64,000 nucleotides of DNA from Pseudoalteromonas piscicida (GTDB lineage: Bacteria > Pseudomonadota > Gammaproteobacteria > Enterobacterales > Alteromonadaceae). Positions 48,081 to 57,063 of the stretch are shown here, one piece after another. Position numbers and translations under genes: made by a program. Below the pieces are notes generated by a model. That model was not told where the DNA came from, ran no database searches, and saw nothing but the letters and a program-made list of their open reading frames with translations. How positions within the stretch are numbered: position 1 is the first letter of the stretch; every line of letters starts with the position of its first letter. The stretch lies in contig NZ_NKHF01000037.1 of assembly GCF_002744175.1 (NCBI RefSeq), positions 1-64,000 of the forward strand, read 5' to 3'.

Positions 48081-48107
48081 AAAGGAGCACAGTGTTGCTC
48101 CTTTTTT
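48081..48107 (+). terminator. rho-independent terminator
   Basis: AAAGGAGCA and TTGCTCCTTT form a nine-base-pair stem around a five-base loop, followed by TTTT. It lies about 200 bases after the lipoprotein stop. It may end that transcript or an unrecognised short RNA. Confidence 0.8.
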
Positions 48108-48204
48108 AAGTAATAGGAAAACGGCTGAGACTTAAATTGATAGCTGTGTGTTTAATATGTAAAAAACATACTACTGCATGTTTGCTGTACCGTATTTGAA
48201 GCTA

Positions 48205-48586
48205 TCAAAATAACGCATTAAATTGGTCCCATAACCCCAAAGAGTCATTGGGAAAAATATCTATACCAAGCCAAGATTTAAGCAAGTAAAGCAGCACAAA
48301 GATAATCCCAAGTTAAACTAACCCGCAGAATAACAAAGCAAGTATAAACATCACAGTGGCGGTAACTCTTTCAGTGGGGCTCAGCCTGCGCTTGTTTAAT
48401 CCTCCAAGAAAAACAAAATAAAAGCTCCAAGGTAAAAACGGTAGTGCTAATGTCGGCCTAAAATCGATCTTATGATTGTTCCATCCTCGAGTGTTTATAG
48501 CTAAAGCTAGCGACTATTTCGGGGTCCATCTTACGAAGTAATTGTTTTACATGCGTATAGTCCGGTTCTGATTTTTTTATCTTCAT
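48205..48586 (-). pseudogene. decayed small membrane protein (one frameshift, one in-frame stop)
   Basis: From ATG 48586 a frame reads MKIKKSEPDYTHVKQLLRKM and MDPEIVASFS. After a shift of one base it continues through HKIDFRPTLALPFLPWSFYF, then GGLNKRRLSPTERV and a helix FILALLFCGLV. It meets TAA at 48313-48315 and reads on in the same frame as LGIIFVLLYLLKSWLGIDIF to a stop at 48205. The run of membrane-type and charged segments across both lesions is coherent, so this looks like one former protein of about 126 residues. A similar architecture occurs in small gammaproteobacterial membrane proteins that I cannot name. Confidence 0.5.
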
Positions 48587-48865
48587 CAAGTCTTTTCAGC
48601 GACCAAACACAATGATGTAGAGAAACAGCTCAGTTTACCTGTCAGAGCGCTTTTATAGAGTGTAATACGGCTTCAGGTTAAAGTATCAGTTTCAAACAAA
48701 GCAACTTTAGCTAAGTTTAGTCTAATATACGTAGTGTTCGATAAGGGTTGTTCTTCAAACAATAGTTTTATGATTTGATTGGATAAAGGCAAAAAGAATT
48801 CGAGGGTGGAGGTGTATTTTAAAAAGGGTTAATACACAGAAAAGAGGTCAATTGTAGGAAAATCA

Positions 48866-48894
48866 AGGAGCCATATGACTCATATATGGCTCCT
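48866..48894 (-). terminator. inverted repeat, probable adk terminator
   Basis: AGGAGCCATAT and ATATGGCTCCT form an 11-bp stem with a 7-base loop, 14-40 bases past the adk stop. The T-run on the minus strand is short (TTGATTTT). Confidence 0.65.
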
Positions 48895-48907
48895 AACTTC
48901 CTAGAAT

Positions 48908-49618
<711 letters not shown>

Positions 49619-49672
49619 TCAAGGAACTTATACTAATTGATAAGGAAGAATGGCAATTTTTCCGTCAAAAAC

Positions 49673-49700
49673 AAAAAAGCTCTGCGCATAGCAGAGCTTT
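49673..49700 (-). terminator. rho-independent terminator of the edd-eda-gapA operon
   Basis: On the minus strand AAAGCTCTGC / GCAGAGCTTT form the stem with a four-base loop and are followed by a TTTTTTG run, starting about 20 bases beyond the gapA stop. Confidence 0.88.
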
Positions 49701-49720
49701 TGGTCAGAATTTAATCCTGA

Positions 49721-50725
49721 TTATAAGAATGCACCAAGTGCTTTAACTTGGTCTAACATACGGCAAGAGAAGCCCCATTCGTTATCATACCAAGCCATCA
49801 CTTTTACAAGCTTTCCGTCTACCTTGGTTTGAGTAGAATCAAAAACAGACGACGCTGGGTTGTGATTGAAATCGATAGAGACCAATGGCAATTCATTATA
49901 CTCAAGGATTTCGCTCATCGCGCCCTCAGCAGCTGCTTTAATTGCAGCATTAACTTCTTCTTTTGAAGTCTCACGCTTAGCAACAAACGTTAGGTCAACA
50001 AGCGACACGTTAATCGTTGGTACACGCACAGCCATGCCATCTAGCTTACCTGCAAGTTCAGGTAGTACTAAACCAACCGCTTTTGCCGCACCTGTTTTTG
50101 TCGGGATCATTGACTGAGTTGCACTGCGAGCACGATACAGGTCTTTGTGATATACGTCAGATAGATTCTGGTCGTTAGTGTATGCATGGATAGTTGTCAT
50201 ACTACCTTGCTCAATCCCAATCGTGTCGTTTAACACTTTTGCGATAGGAGCTAAGCAGTTTGTAGTACATGATGCGTTAGAAATAATCGTCGATTCCGCA
50301 TTAAGTACATCACTGTTTACACCATGTACAACTGTTGCATCCATATCTGTACCAGGCGCTGATACAATCACTTTCTTAGCACCCGCTTCAATGTGCTTAG
50401 CCGCAGCTTCACGAGATGTGAATAGACCAGTACATTCAAGTACTATATCAACGTTTAGTGCTTTCCAAGGTAAATTCGCAGGATCACGCTCTTGCGTTAA
50501 CGTAATTTCATCACCGCCAACAACGAGTGTATTATCGTTCAACACTACCTGCTCTTGAAAGCGACCATGTACAGAGTCAAACTGAGTCAGGTGGGCGTTT
50601 ACATTCGCTGGTGCAAGGTCATTGATTGCAACAACTTTGATTTCTTTGTTTTGGCCTGACTCGTACAATGCGCGAAGTACGTTACGACCGATACGTCCAT
50701 AGCCATTAATTGCGATATTAATCAT
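49721..50725 (-). CDS. gapA: glyceraldehyde-3-phosphate dehydrogenase, type I
   Basis: 334 residues. The NAD-binding start [19 protein letters not shown] and the active-site loop [12 protein letters not shown] with the catalytic cysteine are present, as is [14 protein letters not shown] near the end. It oxidises glyceraldehyde-3-phosphate to 1,3-bisphosphoglycerate. It starts 17 bases after the eda stop and is the last gene of an edd-eda-gapA operon. This ties it to the triose produced by the Entner-Doudoroff aldolase, and other gap copies may exist elsewhere. Confidence 0.95.
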   Translation of the reverse strand: MINIAINGYGRIGRNVLRALYESGQNKEIKVVAINDLAPANVNAHLTQFDSVHGRFQEQVVLNDNTLVVGGDEITLTQERDPANLPWKALNVDIVLECTGLFTSREAAAKHIEAGAKKVIVSAPGTDMDATVVHGVNSDVLNAESTIISNASCTTNCLAPIAKVLNDTIGIEQGSMTTIHAYTNDQNLSDVYHKDLYRARSATQSMIPTKTGAAKAVGLVLPELAGKLDGMAVRVPTINVSLVDLTFVAKRETSKEEVNAAIKAAAEGAMSEILEYNELPLVSIDFNHNPASSVFDSTQTKVDGKLVKVMAWYDNEWGFSCRMLDQVKALGAFL

Positions 50726-50742
50726 GATAACTGTCCCCTAAT

Positions 50743-51363
50743 CTATTTTACTTCACTTGCTTGTTTTGCAAGCGCTTCAATGGCTTGCCAGTCTTTGCTT
50801 GCGATAAGTGCTTTATCAAGCATCCAAGTACCGCCCACACATACCACATTGTCGAGTGCTAAATACTTAGGTGCAGTTGCCAACGAAATACCGCCCGTTG
50901 GACAGAATTTTACCTGTGGAATTGGTCCACCAATGGATTTAAGCATTGGCGCACCACCAGCAGCTTCTGCTGGGAAAAACTTTAAGAATTCAAAACCATG
51001 ACTTGCAAGCTTCATCACTTCGCTTGGCGTTGCAGCACCTGGAAGAAATGGAATGCTTGACGATTTTGCCAGTTCCAATAATTCGTCATTAACACCTGGA
51101 CTTACCATGAAGTCAGCACCGGCTTCTACAGAGGCATTAAAAGTTGCCTTATCCACTACCGTACCAGTACCCACATAGGCGTCTGGTAAAGCCGCTTTAA
51201 TGTCTTTTACCGCTTGTGCTGCCACCGGTGTACGAAGTGTAACTTCAAGTGCTCTTAAGCCACCATTAAACAGCGCCGTAGCAAGTGGCACTGCATCTTC
51301 TAGGTTATCAATGACGATAACCGGAACCACTGGTGCTGCTGACAATATTTCTTTAATACTCAT
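50743..51363 (-). CDS. eda: KDPG / KHG aldolase
   Basis: 206 residues, the normal length. The substrate-binding region APVVPVIVIDN, the catalytic Glu in LRALEVTLRTP and the Schiff-base lysine in HGFEFLKFFPAEAAGG are all present, followed by QVKFCPTGGI. It splits 2-keto-3-deoxy-6-phosphogluconate to pyruvate and glyceraldehyde-3-phosphate. The frame runs to 51411, but ATG 51363 fits the family. It is 23 bases after edd. Confidence 0.96.
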   Translation of the reverse strand: MSIKEILSAAPVVPVIVIDNLEDAVPLATALFNGGLRALEVTLRTPVAAQAVKDIKAALPDAYVGTGTVVDKATFNASVEAGADFMVSPGVNDELLELAKSSSIPFLPGAATPSEVMKLASHGFEFLKFFPAEAAGGAPMLKSIGGPIPQVKFCPTGGISLATAPKYLALDNVVCVGGTWMLDKALIASKDWQAIEALAKQASEVK

Positions 51364-51386
51364 GCTCACCCTCATTCCCATTGTTT

Positions 51387-53240
51387 TTATTCTTCGATGC
51401 CAAATGAGCATGCGCCTTGATCTGCACTGCTCACTACGTGTCTAAATCCTGAAAATAGTTCCCTACCGGTGCCAAATGTTTGTGACTGTGGCGACAGCTG
51501 CAATTCTCGCTGTGCCATCTCTTCATCTGATACGTGTAGCACTAGTTCACCTTTAGGTGCATTTAAGGTAATTAAATCGCCTTCATGTACTTTTGCAATT
51601 GCGCCACCTTCAACTGCTTCCGGTGCTAGGTGGATTGCCGCAGGAACTTTACCTGAAGCACCAGACATACGACCATCGGTGACGATGGCTACTTTAAAAC
51701 CTTGATCCTGTAGCGTTGCCATCACCGGCGTCAATTTGTGCAGCTCAGGCATCCCTTTGGCCTTCGGCCCTTGCTCTTTGATCACAGCAATAAAGTCTTG
51801 GTTCAATTTGCCAGCTGCAAAAGCCTCTTGTAGCTCCCCTTGAGAACTAAACACTTTCGCAGGTGCTGTCACCGTTTGATGTTGTTCTTGTACTGCGGAT
51901 ACTTTGATCACCGCTTTACCTAAGTTGCCGTTCAATAGCTGCAGACCACCTTGCTTATTGAATGGGTTCGCAACGGGACGCAATACTTCTTCATCAAGTG
52001 AGTTTTCAGGTACAGGCACCCACTTTACTTTGGCAGGGCCTTGGTTATCGCTAACAATCACATTACTGTTGATATCCAGTAATGGCTCCATGGTGTAAGC
52101 ATCAAGCCCCTCACCTACGATAGTCTTTACGTCGTTATGCAAGAAACCACCGTCTCGTAACTCACGCATCAAGAAGCCCATACCACCCGCGGCTTGGAAG
52201 TGATTGACATCGGCGTGGCCATTTGGATAGATACGCGTTAGTAATGGTACTACTTCAGACAAGTCAGCCATGTCTTTCCACGTAATTTGAACACCAGCTG
52301 CTTTTGCCATCGCCACTAAGTGAATAGCATGGTTGGTAGAACCACCAGTAGACAATAAACCAACTAATCCGTTGATCACGGTTTTTTCACTCACGATATC
52401 CGCTAGGGCATTACCACTTTTACCGTCAAGTAGCTGTGTTAGCATCGTTTCAACCGCACTCGCTGTTAAGCCATCACGCAATTCTGTATAAGGATTAATG
52501 AACGAGCTACCCGGTAAATGTAGACCCATGATCTCCATTAACATTTGATTCGAGTTTGCTGTTCCATAGAAAGTACAGGTGCCAGCACTGTGGTAAGAGG
52601 CGCTTTCTGCTTCAAGTAGCTCTTCACGACTCACTAGGCCTTGCGCAAACTTTTGACGTACGCGCGCCTTCTCTTTGTTCGGAATGCCCGACTGCATTGG
52701 ACCGGCTGGCAAGAAGTAAATTGGTAGGTGGCCAAACGACAGCGCACCAATTAATAATCCCGGGACAATTTTGTCACATACGCCAAGACAGAAAACCCCG
52801 TCAAATACGTCGTGTGAAAGTGCAACGGCAGTTGACATAGCAATCACATCACGAGAGAACAAAGACAGTTCCATCCCGTCACGACCTTGTGTGACACCAT
52901 CACACATCGCAGGTACACCACCTGCTACTTGCGCAGTCGCATCAAATTTATTTGCCACTGCTTTGATTAAATCTGGATATTCTTTATATGGTTCATGCGC
53001 CGACAACATGTCGTTGTATGAATTGATAATTGCTAGATTTGGTTGCTCGTCTTCTTTTAGACGAGCCTTGTCACTGCTTGAACATGCAGCCATGACGTGT
53101 GCTAGGTTTCCACAGCCCAGTCCCGCTCGTACGCGCGTTTGTTTTTTTGCTTGTTGGATTCGAGCTAAATAGGCTTGACGTGTTGCTTTGCTTCGCTCAA
53201 TGACGCGTTCGGTGACTTCCTGAATTCGTGGATGCAACAT
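51387..53240 (-). CDS. edd: 6-phosphogluconate dehydratase
   Basis: 617 residues, standard for Edd of the IlvD/Edd family. It has [27 protein letters not shown], and [15 protein letters not shown]. The three cysteines of the Fe-S cluster lie in these blocks and in [13 protein letters not shown]. It dehydrates 6-phosphogluconate to KDPG. It is first in the edd-eda-gapA operon, and two copies of the palindrome TGACACCGGTGTCA lie 130-176 bases upstream of its start, implying LacI-family control. Confidence 0.97.
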   Translation of the reverse strand: MLHPRIQEVTERVIERSKATRQAYLARIQQAKKQTRVRAGLGCGNLAHVMAACSSSDKARLKEDEQPNLAIINSYNDMLSAHEPYKEYPDLIKAVANKFDATAQVAGGVPAMCDGVTQGRDGMELSLFSRDVIAMSTAVALSHDVFDGVFCLGVCDKIVPGLLIGALSFGHLPIYFLPAGPMQSGIPNKEKARVRQKFAQGLVSREELLEAESASYHSAGTCTFYGTANSNQMLMEIMGLHLPGSSFINPYTELRDGLTASAVETMLTQLLDGKSGNALADIVSEKTVINGLVGLLSTGGSTNHAIHLVAMAKAAGVQITWKDMADLSEVVPLLTRIYPNGHADVNHFQAAGGMGFLMRELRDGGFLHNDVKTIVGEGLDAYTMEPLLDINSNVIVSDNQGPAKVKWVPVPENSLDEEVLRPVANPFNKQGGLQLLNGNLGKAVIKVSAVQEQHQTVTAPAKVFSSQGELQEAFAAGKLNQDFIAVIKEQGPKAKGMPELHKLTPVMATLQDQGFKVAIVTDGRMSGASGKVPAAIHLAPEAVEGGAIAKVHEGDLITLNAPKGELVLHVSDEEMAQRELQLSPQSQTFGTGRELFSGFRHVVSSADQGACSFGIEE

Positions 53241-53369
53241 ATTACTGACTCTCTAGTGTTAGAGGAAAAAGGCTCTGCACGATTGCCAGCATTCGTGGCA
53301 ATCCTTGTACAGAGCTGCTTTGATTTACCCGTTCAAAGGTACGCTATCAGGTTGTCTCTCACCCCAACC

Positions 53370-53383
53370 TGACACCGGTGTCA
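53370..53383. promoter_or_regulatory. LacI-family operator upstream of edd, site 1
   Basis: TGACACCGGTGTCA is a perfect 14-base palindrome with a central CG, the usual form for LacI-family operators. An identical site lies 33 bases upstream and a third before glk. Confidence 0.8.
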
Positions 53384-53402
53384 CTATATTTACGCATAAA
53401 GC

Positions 53403-53416
53403 TGACACCGGTGTCA
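53403..53416. promoter_or_regulatory. LacI-family operator upstream of edd, site 2
   Basis: This is an exact copy of site 1 with centres 33 bases apart, about three helical turns, placing both on the same DNA face. That would allow cooperative binding or a small repression loop. Confidence 0.8.
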
Positions 53417-53581
53417 ACCTTTCTTATAAATTTAGTCTAACTTTTTAAAATGACCAAATTATAACCATCTAAAATTTCTTGGCCACTTACTTACCAAAAC
53501 TCATTACTAACATGATTTTATTAAAAATTATGCCGTTAATGGGTTAATTCTGACTTACCGAGAAAAGGGGGAATTCGGAAA

Positions 53582-53613
53582 ATAAAAAGCCCAATGACAG
53601 AGCATTGGGCTTT
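53582..53613 (-). terminator. rho-independent terminator of the glk-lacI operon
   Basis: AAAGCCCAATG and CATTGGGCTTT form an 11-bp stem around a six-base loop, followed on the minus strand by TTTATTTT. It lies 26 bases beyond the lacI stop. Confidence 0.88.
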
Positions 53614-53638
53614 GGGGCAAGTATAAAAATTGAAATTG

Positions 53639-54658
53639 TTACGAACTCGAGCGCGCCTGAGTTGACTCTCTAGTGATTAGTTTGGCTTCGAGTACCTGTT
53701 GAAATGGTATCTCTTGTGGTTGTGAAATATGCTTAATTAGCTCTTCGACGGCAATACGCGTCATTTCTTCCACCGGTTGTGCGATGGTCGTCAATCCAGG
53801 CCAAATATGCCTTGCGATTGGTGCGTTATCAAACCCAGCAATAGACAGTTGTTCTGGTACTTTTATCTCTCGTTGGGTAGCCAGCTTCAATACCGCCGCT
53901 GCCATGTAATCATTGGAGGCAAAAACTGCTGTCGGTCTCGGGTCCAAATCTAAAATCGCTTTTGCACTGTCTGCACCAGAGTGATAACTGAAGTTACCTT
54001 CTGCTACCAAGCGCTCTCGATATGCTATTCCGTGTTTTGCTAATGCCTGTTGGTAACCTGAAAAGCGATTTTCTGTTGCACTGTGATCTGGGTGACCTTT
54101 GATAAAGGCTATCTCGGTATGGCCTAACTTAATCAAATGCTCCGTTAGTTCAAACGCACCTTGCTCATCATTGCTTCGGATCGAGATAGAGTCATCCCCT
54201 TCAATTGCCGAGGCAACACGGGCATAAGGTATTTTGCGCTGTTTTAAAAAGGCTATCAGCTCTTTAGAATCCGAAAATGGTGGAGTAAGCACGATGCCAT
54301 CAAGCCTAGAGGTGGTAAGTAACTGTTCTACATTATCGATTAGATCTTGACCACGTAGCTCACACGGATGGATCAATAAATTGTAACTATGCTTTTGACA
54401 CGCCTCTAGCGCACCACTTTGCACCCGTGTAATATAACTTTTCGATGGATTATCGTACAGACAACCAATAATAAAGCTACGATTTTGTGCGAGGCCTCGC
54501 GCAATTGGGTTTGGCTTATAGTTGAGCTCTTCAAAAACCTTAAGCACTTTTTCTCGCGTTGCAGGACTAACATTGGGCTCGTTATTCAACACCCTAGAGA
54601 CGGTCTTTTTAGACACCCCAGCATACTCAGCGACACTATTAATGGTTACTTTTTTCAT
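53639..54658 (-). CDS. LacI-family repressor of glucose/Entner-Doudoroff genes
   Basis: 339 residues. The N-terminal helix-turn-helix and hinge read KKVTINSVAEYAGVSKKTVSRVLNNEPNVSPATREKV and ARGLAQNRS. The periplasmic-binding-like effector domain includes DGIVLTPPFSD and PEQLSIAGFDNAPIARHIWPGLTTI. It starts 10 bases after the glk stop, so glk and this gene form an operon. The identical palindromes before glk and edd make it the best candidate regulator, so it would control both its own operon and edd-eda-gapA. The effector is probably a sugar phosphate or glucose, by inference. The open frame to 54733 overlaps glk and is not needed. Confidence 0.9.
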   Translation of the reverse strand: MKKVTINSVAEYAGVSKKTVSRVLNNEPNVSPATREKVLKVFEELNYKPNPIARGLAQNRSFIIGCLYDNPSKSYITRVQSGALEACQKHSYNLLIHPCELRGQDLIDNVEQLLTTSRLDGIVLTPPFSDSKELIAFLKQRKIPYARVASAIEGDDSISIRSNDEQGAFELTEHLIKLGHTEIAFIKGHPDHSATENRFSGYQQALAKHGIAYRERLVAEGNFSYHSGADSAKAILDLDPRPTAVFASNDYMAAAVLKLATQREIKVPEQLSIAGFDNAPIARHIWPGLTTIAQPVEEMTRIAVEELIKHISQPQEIPFQQVLEAKLITRESTQARSSS

Positions 54659-54668
54659 TACGTTACCC

Positions 54669-55670
54669 TCAAGCTCCCCGTCGCTCATGAATACATGCAG
54701 CCGCGCCGATAAGCGGGATATTATCTTGTACAACTAAAGTAACTGGAATTTGGCTAGTATATTGCGACATCATGCCTTTTTCGGTAAAGCGCTCAACAAA
54801 GCTACTCGCTTGCAAGCGAGTCTGCATGCGTGGCAGTATGCCACCACCAATATAAACGCCACCTAATGCACCAAATGTAAGTGCTAAGTCACCTGCAACG
54901 CTCCCCATCCAATCACAAAAGTGACTCAAGGTGGCATCACATACCTTACACTCTTTGGCAAGCGCACTGATCTGTGCTGCATTCAAGTCTTTGGCTTGTT
55001 CACCGCGCACTTCTGCCATTGCCTTGTAAAGCCGTGCGATACCAGGGCCAGAAAACACCGTTTCTACCGATACATGTTGAATATTAGCCCTAAGTACTTT
55101 TAGAAGTTCTTTATCAAGAGCTGTCACCGGTGCTAGGGTGATATGCCCAGCCTCACAGCTCATGACGGCACTGCCGTTAATATCTCTGGCAAGACATGCG
55201 GCGCCAAATCCCGTACCTGGGCCCATAACACCAATATTTGCCCCGAGCTCTGGTTGACCTTGCTTAATCACAAGGTTTTTCTCTAGCGCCAAGTATGGAG
55301 CGGCGTATGCGAACGCAGCAAAGTCGTTGATGACTGCCAGTTGTTGAAAATCAAACTGAGACTTAATATCTTCAGAATTAAAATGCCACCCTAAATTAGT
55401 TAAATGAACTTGCTGAGACTTAATTGGCCCGGCAACTGCGAGGCATGCTCGAGTAGGTTGCGCAACAGGTAGCTCAGTTAAATATTTTTGGATAGCGGCT
55501 TCAAAAGATTGGAATTCAGCACTAGGAAAAGTGGCTTGATGGGTAATTAAAAAGTGATTGGTTCGCGAGTCAAAATCTGACACGATCGCAAATCTGGCGT
55601 TTGTCCCCCCGATGTCGGCAACGACAATCGGTTCAAACGGCACGGATGAATGGCTTGTTGTCTGGCTCAT
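54669..55670 (-). CDS. glk: glucokinase
   Basis: 333 residues. The ATP-binding phosphate loop VVADIGGTNARFAIV, catalytic AVINDFAAFAYA, and glucose-contact VMGPGTGFGAACL and CEAGHITLAP are those of the bacterial Glk (hexokinase-fold) family. It phosphorylates glucose imported without a PTS. It is followed by the LacI regulator gene after 10 bases. A TGACACCGGTGTCA operator lies 210 bases upstream. Confidence 0.95.
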   Translation of the reverse strand: MSQTTSHSSVPFEPIVVADIGGTNARFAIVSDFDSRTNHFLITHQATFPSAEFQSFEAAIQKYLTELPVAQPTRACLAVAGPIKSQQVHLTNLGWHFNSEDIKSQFDFQQLAVINDFAAFAYAAPYLALEKNLVIKQGQPELGANIGVMGPGTGFGAACLARDINGSAVMSCEAGHITLAPVTALDKELLKVLRANIQHVSVETVFSGPGIARLYKAMAEVRGEQAKDLNAAQISALAKECKVCDATLSHFCDWMGSVAGDLALTFGALGGVYIGGGILPRMQTRLQASSFVERFTEKGMMSQYTSQIPVTLVVQDNIPLIGAAACIHERRGA

Positions 55671-55988
55671 ATTATTATCTCTTTATCACTGCGATTATGC
55701 TTGGGCTAACATCTGGGCTGCCAGCACATGTCCTGCAATTTATTGTCTCAGCTCGCCAAAATTTTGCACGCCTTGGCTTTTGCTCTTACCTTTATTGAAT
55801 TTATTGGTAAAAAAGTGCTGCCCTTGGCATAGGGCAGCCAAATACGTTTTGACAACAAAATGATAAAACATCGACATTATGACACCGGTGTCAGACTGTA
55901 TCAATAAAAAATTTGCAAATTCTCTGAAATTGGTTGAAAAAAAAATTGAATGACTGACAATGTCAAAGTCTAAAGCGTTGAGAAGAAC
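55671..55988. other. divergent control region between glk and the second LacI gene
   Basis: 318 bases. It contains the third TGACACCGGTGTCA operator (55880-55893) and a hairpin CTGCCCT / AGGGCAG at 55818-55837 inside the probable glk leader. No gene is supported. Confidence 0.65.
55880..55893. promoter_or_regulatory. LacI-family operator upstream of glk
   Basis: TGACACCGGTGTCA, identical to the two sites before edd. It lies between the divergent glk and second LacI genes, 96 bases before the latter start and 210 before glk, so it could affect both. Confidence 0.78.
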
Positions 55989-57008
55989 ATGAAAGGTAAA
56001 GCAACTTCATTTGATATCGCCCACTATGCTGGTGTATCGCAATCTACAGTATCGCGCGCCCTAAGAAATAGCCCGTTGGTTAACGAAGAAACGCGTCGTC
56101 GTGTTCACGAGATTGCTAAAAAGCTGAATTATAAAGTCGATAAGAACGCGAGCAATTTGCGCACTCAGCAAAGTAGTACGCTGGCACTTTTGTTATTTGA
56201 AGACCCAACTGAAGATGAGTCACAAATAAACCCTTTCTTTTTAAGCATGTTAGGTAGCATCACTCGAGCATGTGCAAAAGAAGGTTATGACCTCTTAGTC
56301 TCGTTTCAATCTACCAGTAGTGATTGGCATGCCGACTATGAGGATAGTCACCGTGCAGATGGTCTTATTTTGCTAGGGTATGGTGATTACATCGATTACC
56401 AATCGAAACTACAAACCCTCCTCGACAACCACACTAAGTTTGTGTGTTGGGGTGCAACAGTGGATGACCGTCCCGATCTAACAGTGAGTTGCGACAACTA
56501 CGGTGGTGGAGTATTGGCCGCCAAACATTTAATTGAAATGGTGAGGACAGATTGCGCTTTTATAGGCGACGCTTCTGATCATAGCCCTGAATTTTTTGCC
56601 CGTTTTAAAGGATTTAGAGATACGCTCAGCCAAAAAGGGATCGAAGTCAGCGACCGTAAAATAGCCAATGCTATTTCCACCGAAGACTCAGGATACCATG
56701 CCACCCGCTCACTTATCGCCAATAACGTTAAATTCAATGCCTTGTTTGCCGCCAGTGACCTTATTGCAATAGGTGCGATTAAGGCCTTACAAGAAGCTGG
56801 GATCCGCGTGCCCCATGACGTACATGTGGTTGGCTTCGACAACATTGCTGCGGCAGGCTATGTCTCCCCCTCTTTGACGACGGTACAACAAAACACCACA
56901 CTGGCCGGTCAAATGCTGGTCGATAACTTACTTCGGCTGATCCGAGGAGAAGAAGTGGCTTCTACGCTCTTACCACCGAAATTGATTGTTAGGCAGTCTT
57001 CACGGTAG
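55989..57008 (+). CDS. LacI-family regulator, probable control of the glucan operon
   Basis: 339 residues. The DNA-binding part is TSFDIAHYAGVSQSTVSRALRNSPLVNEETRRRV with hinge NASNLRTQQS. The effector domain has DGLILLGYGDY, FAASDLIAIGAIKALQ and VHVVGFDNIAAAGYVSPSLTTV. Its recognition helix (SQSTVSRAL) differs from that of the glk-linked regulator (SKKTVSRVL), so the two should bind different sites. It is adjacent and convergent to the glucoamylase-transporter-amylase operon, which suggests maltodextrin control of the MalR/AglR type. A possible operator lies at 62910-62923. Confidence 0.88.
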   Translation: MKGKATSFDIAHYAGVSQSTVSRALRNSPLVNEETRRRVHEIAKKLNYKVDKNASNLRTQQSSTLALLLFEDPTEDESQINPFFLSMLGSITRACAKEGYDLLVSFQSTSSDWHADYEDSHRADGLILLGYGDYIDYQSKLQTLLDNHTKFVCWGATVDDRPDLTVSCDNYGGGVLAAKHLIEMVRTDCAFIGDASDHSPEFFARFKGFRDTLSQKGIEVSDRKIANAISTEDSGYHATRSLIANNVKFNALFAASDLIAIGAIKALQEAGIRVPHDVHVVGFDNIAAAGYVSPSLTTVQQNTTLAGQMLVDNLLRLIRGEEVASTLLPPKLIVRQSSR

Positions 57009-57018
57009 CAATAGCGAT

Positions 57019-57048
57019 AAAAATGCCGAAGTATACTTCGGCATTTTT
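57019..57048. terminator. bidirectional rho-independent terminator
   Basis: AAATGCCGAAG TATA CTTCGGCATTT is nearly all paired, with A and T tails on both sides. It serves the LacI gene on the plus strand and the glucoamylase operon on the minus strand. Confidence 0.9.
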
Positions 57049-57063
57049 TCAAGCTTGAAATCG

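Larger units (their letters stand above)
47879..48907. other. 1-kb gap with a terminator and a decayed gene
   Basis: This is the longest gene-free stretch. It contains an intrinsic terminator (48081-48107), a broken membrane-protein gene on the minus strand (48205-48586) and the adk terminator (48866-48894), each listed separately. The parts at 47879-48080 and 48600-48860 show no reading frame or repeat that I can support. Confidence 0.6.
53241..53638. other. regulatory region upstream of edd
   Basis: 398 bases between edd and the LacI regulator gene. They contain two LacI-type operators (53370-53383 and 53403-53416) and the lacI terminator (53582-53613). The edd leader is about 130 bases long. 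No small gene is supported. Confidence 0.7.
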
